From: Nitrospirota bacterium
Lineage (GTDB): Bacteria; Nitrospirota; Nitrospiria; Nitrospirales; NS-4
Direction of reading: 5' to 3'
NCBI GenBank assembly: GCA_005877855.1
Contig: VBOF01000190.1
Span: forward strand, 1 to 6,833
Length of the DNA stretch: 6,833 bases
The notes under the pieces were generated by a model. The model did not search any database. It had not been told where the DNA came from and was given only the letters and a program-made list of their open reading frames with translations. Both the position numbers and the translations under genes were made by a program. Each line of letters opens with the position of its first letter. Within the stretch, counting starts at the first letter, position 1. Below are positions 6,050 to 6,833 of the stretch, one piece after another.

Positions 6050-6833
6050 ATGCCGAACATTTCCGTCAATCGCAAGGACCTCGACAAGCTCCTCGGGCGG
6101 CACCCCACGGACAAGGAACTCGAAGCCTGGCTGCCGCTGGTGAAGGCCGAGATCAAGGTGGTCGACGCCGCCACCGGCGAGCTCCGGTTGGAGCTGCAGG
6201 ACTCGAACCGCCCGGACCTCTGGTGTGTCGAAGGCATCGCGCGCCAGATCCGGATCAAGCTGAACGGCCGGCCAGACTCTTACCCATACTTGCGCGCCGC
6301 CAAGAGCCGGCCCCAGCAGATTCTGGTTGAGCAGGGCCTGGAGCCCGTGCGTCCGTTCATCGGCGGGTGCAAAGCGCGCGGCTATACGGTCACCGCGGAG
6401 GGCTTGGCCCAGCTCATCCAGACACAGGAAAAACTCGCCGACATTTTCGGCCGGAAACGTCGCACGGTCTCCATCGGGCTCTATCGGCTGCCCTCCATCA
6501 AGTTTCCCGTCACCTACGCCCTGGCGGACCCCGACCAGACCAGATTCCGCCCGCTCGGCTATACGGAGCCAATGAGCCTGCGGGAGATCCTGGAGATTCA
6601 CCCCAAGGGGCAAGAGTACGGGGCGATCCTGTCGGGACACGACCAGTTGCCGCTGCTCCGCGACGCCAAGGGGGACGTCCTCTCGTTCCCACCCATCATC
6701 AACAGCTGGGACGTCGGCGAAGTGCGGGCGGGCGACGCGGATCTGTTCATCGAAGTCACAGGAACGGACCTTCGCATGGTCATGCTTGCCGTGAACATCT
6801 TGGCTGCCAACCTGCACGACCGCGGTGCGTCGA
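6050..6833 (+). CDS. pheT: Phenylalanyl-tRNA synthetase beta subunit, archaeal/eukaryal type, 5' part
   Basis: The frame opens at ATG 6050, nine bases after the pheS stop, and runs off the window after 261 codons. The archaeal and eukaryal beta subunit is usually about 550-600 residues, so roughly half is seen. Recognisable segments are DSNRPDLWCVEGIARQIR (51-68, B1-type domain), a tRNA-side B3/B4 (editing) region, TVSIGLYRLPSIKFPVTY (139-156), MSLREILEIHPKGQEYGAIL (175-194), PPIINS (214-219) and FIEVTGTD (233-240). These match the short archaeal beta subunit and not the roughly 800-residue bacterial one, which begins with an OB-fold tRNA-binding domain absent here. No strong ribosome site is seen before the ATG; reinitiation after pheS would give equal subunit amounts. 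The partner subunit next door is of the same type, so the pair was inherited together. Confidence 0.94.
   Translation, partial: MPNISVNRKDLDKLLGRHPTDKELEAWLPLVKAEIKVVDAATGELRLELQDSNRPDLWCVEGIARQIRIKLNGRPDSYPYLRAAKSRPQQILVEQGLEPVRPFIGGCKARGYTVTAEGLAQLIQTQEKLADIFGRKRRTVSIGLYRLPSIKFPVTYALADPDQTRFRPLGYTEPMSLREILEIHPKGQEYGAILSGHDQLPLLRDAKGDVLSFPPIINSWDVGEVRAGDADLFIEVTGTDLRMVMLAVNILAANLHDRGAS

Noticed and set aside
5084..6817. 577-codon open frame on the minus strand opposite pheS and pheT
   Set aside because: It is antisense to two genes with complete family motifs; the length follows from the GC-rich codon use of those genes, and the translation resembles no protein.

Overview
The window looks like a bacterial chromosome, and three things point to Bacteria. 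It has a formyl-methionine initiator tRNA, a Met-tRNA formyltransferase gene, and Shine-Dalgarno-preceded genes with sigma70-like promoters. The right half (about 2700-6833) is a GC-rich housekeeping operon. The left half (1-2058) is a patchy, more AT-rich accessory region. Small secreted or lipid-anchored proteins, a fmt-rpe cluster and an archaeal/eukaryal-type phenylalanyl-tRNA synthetase would fit a Nitrospira-like lineage. That assignment comes from recollection of such genomes and is tentative.

Left region. The window opens inside the 3' end of a gene for a HELGH zinc metallopeptidase (ImmA/IrrE-like), which stops at 171. Facing it on the minus strand is a 77-residue two-helix membrane protein (264-497) with a candidate promoter. 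At 651-680 there is a 27/30 copy of the tRNA-fMet 3' end and its downstream flank. The original is at 2045-2074, so the pair brackets about 1.4 kb, like the attachment sites of an integrated element. Between the two copies lie a small lipoprotein gene (751-1023, minus) and a secreted staphylococcal-nuclease-type nuclease (1315-1941, minus). No integrase is visible.

Centre, the main discovery. The initiator tRNA gene (minus, 2059-2649) is split in its anticodon loop by a 514-nt group I intron (2102-2615). The ribozyme core (P2-P4, P6-P9, P1 with the expected U.G pair) can be drawn from the sequence. The P1 loop carries the wreck of an I-Ssp6803I-like PD-(D/E)XK homing endonuclease. Its catalytic N-terminal half and its C-terminal end survive, in different reading frames, and the middle is gone. 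The scar carries an exact 16-bp copy of the first 16 nucleotides of the intron.

Right region. Divergent from the tRNA, 63 bp away, starts fmt, whose product formylates this same tRNA once it is charged. It is followed by rpe (29-nt gap), pheS (overlapping rpe by 4 nt) and pheT (9-nt gap, running off the window). PheS and PheT are of the archaeal/eukaryal type, not the usual bacterial type. Initiator tRNA, its formylating enzyme and a tRNA synthetase therefore sit together in a block devoted to translation, with one pentose-phosphate enzyme included.
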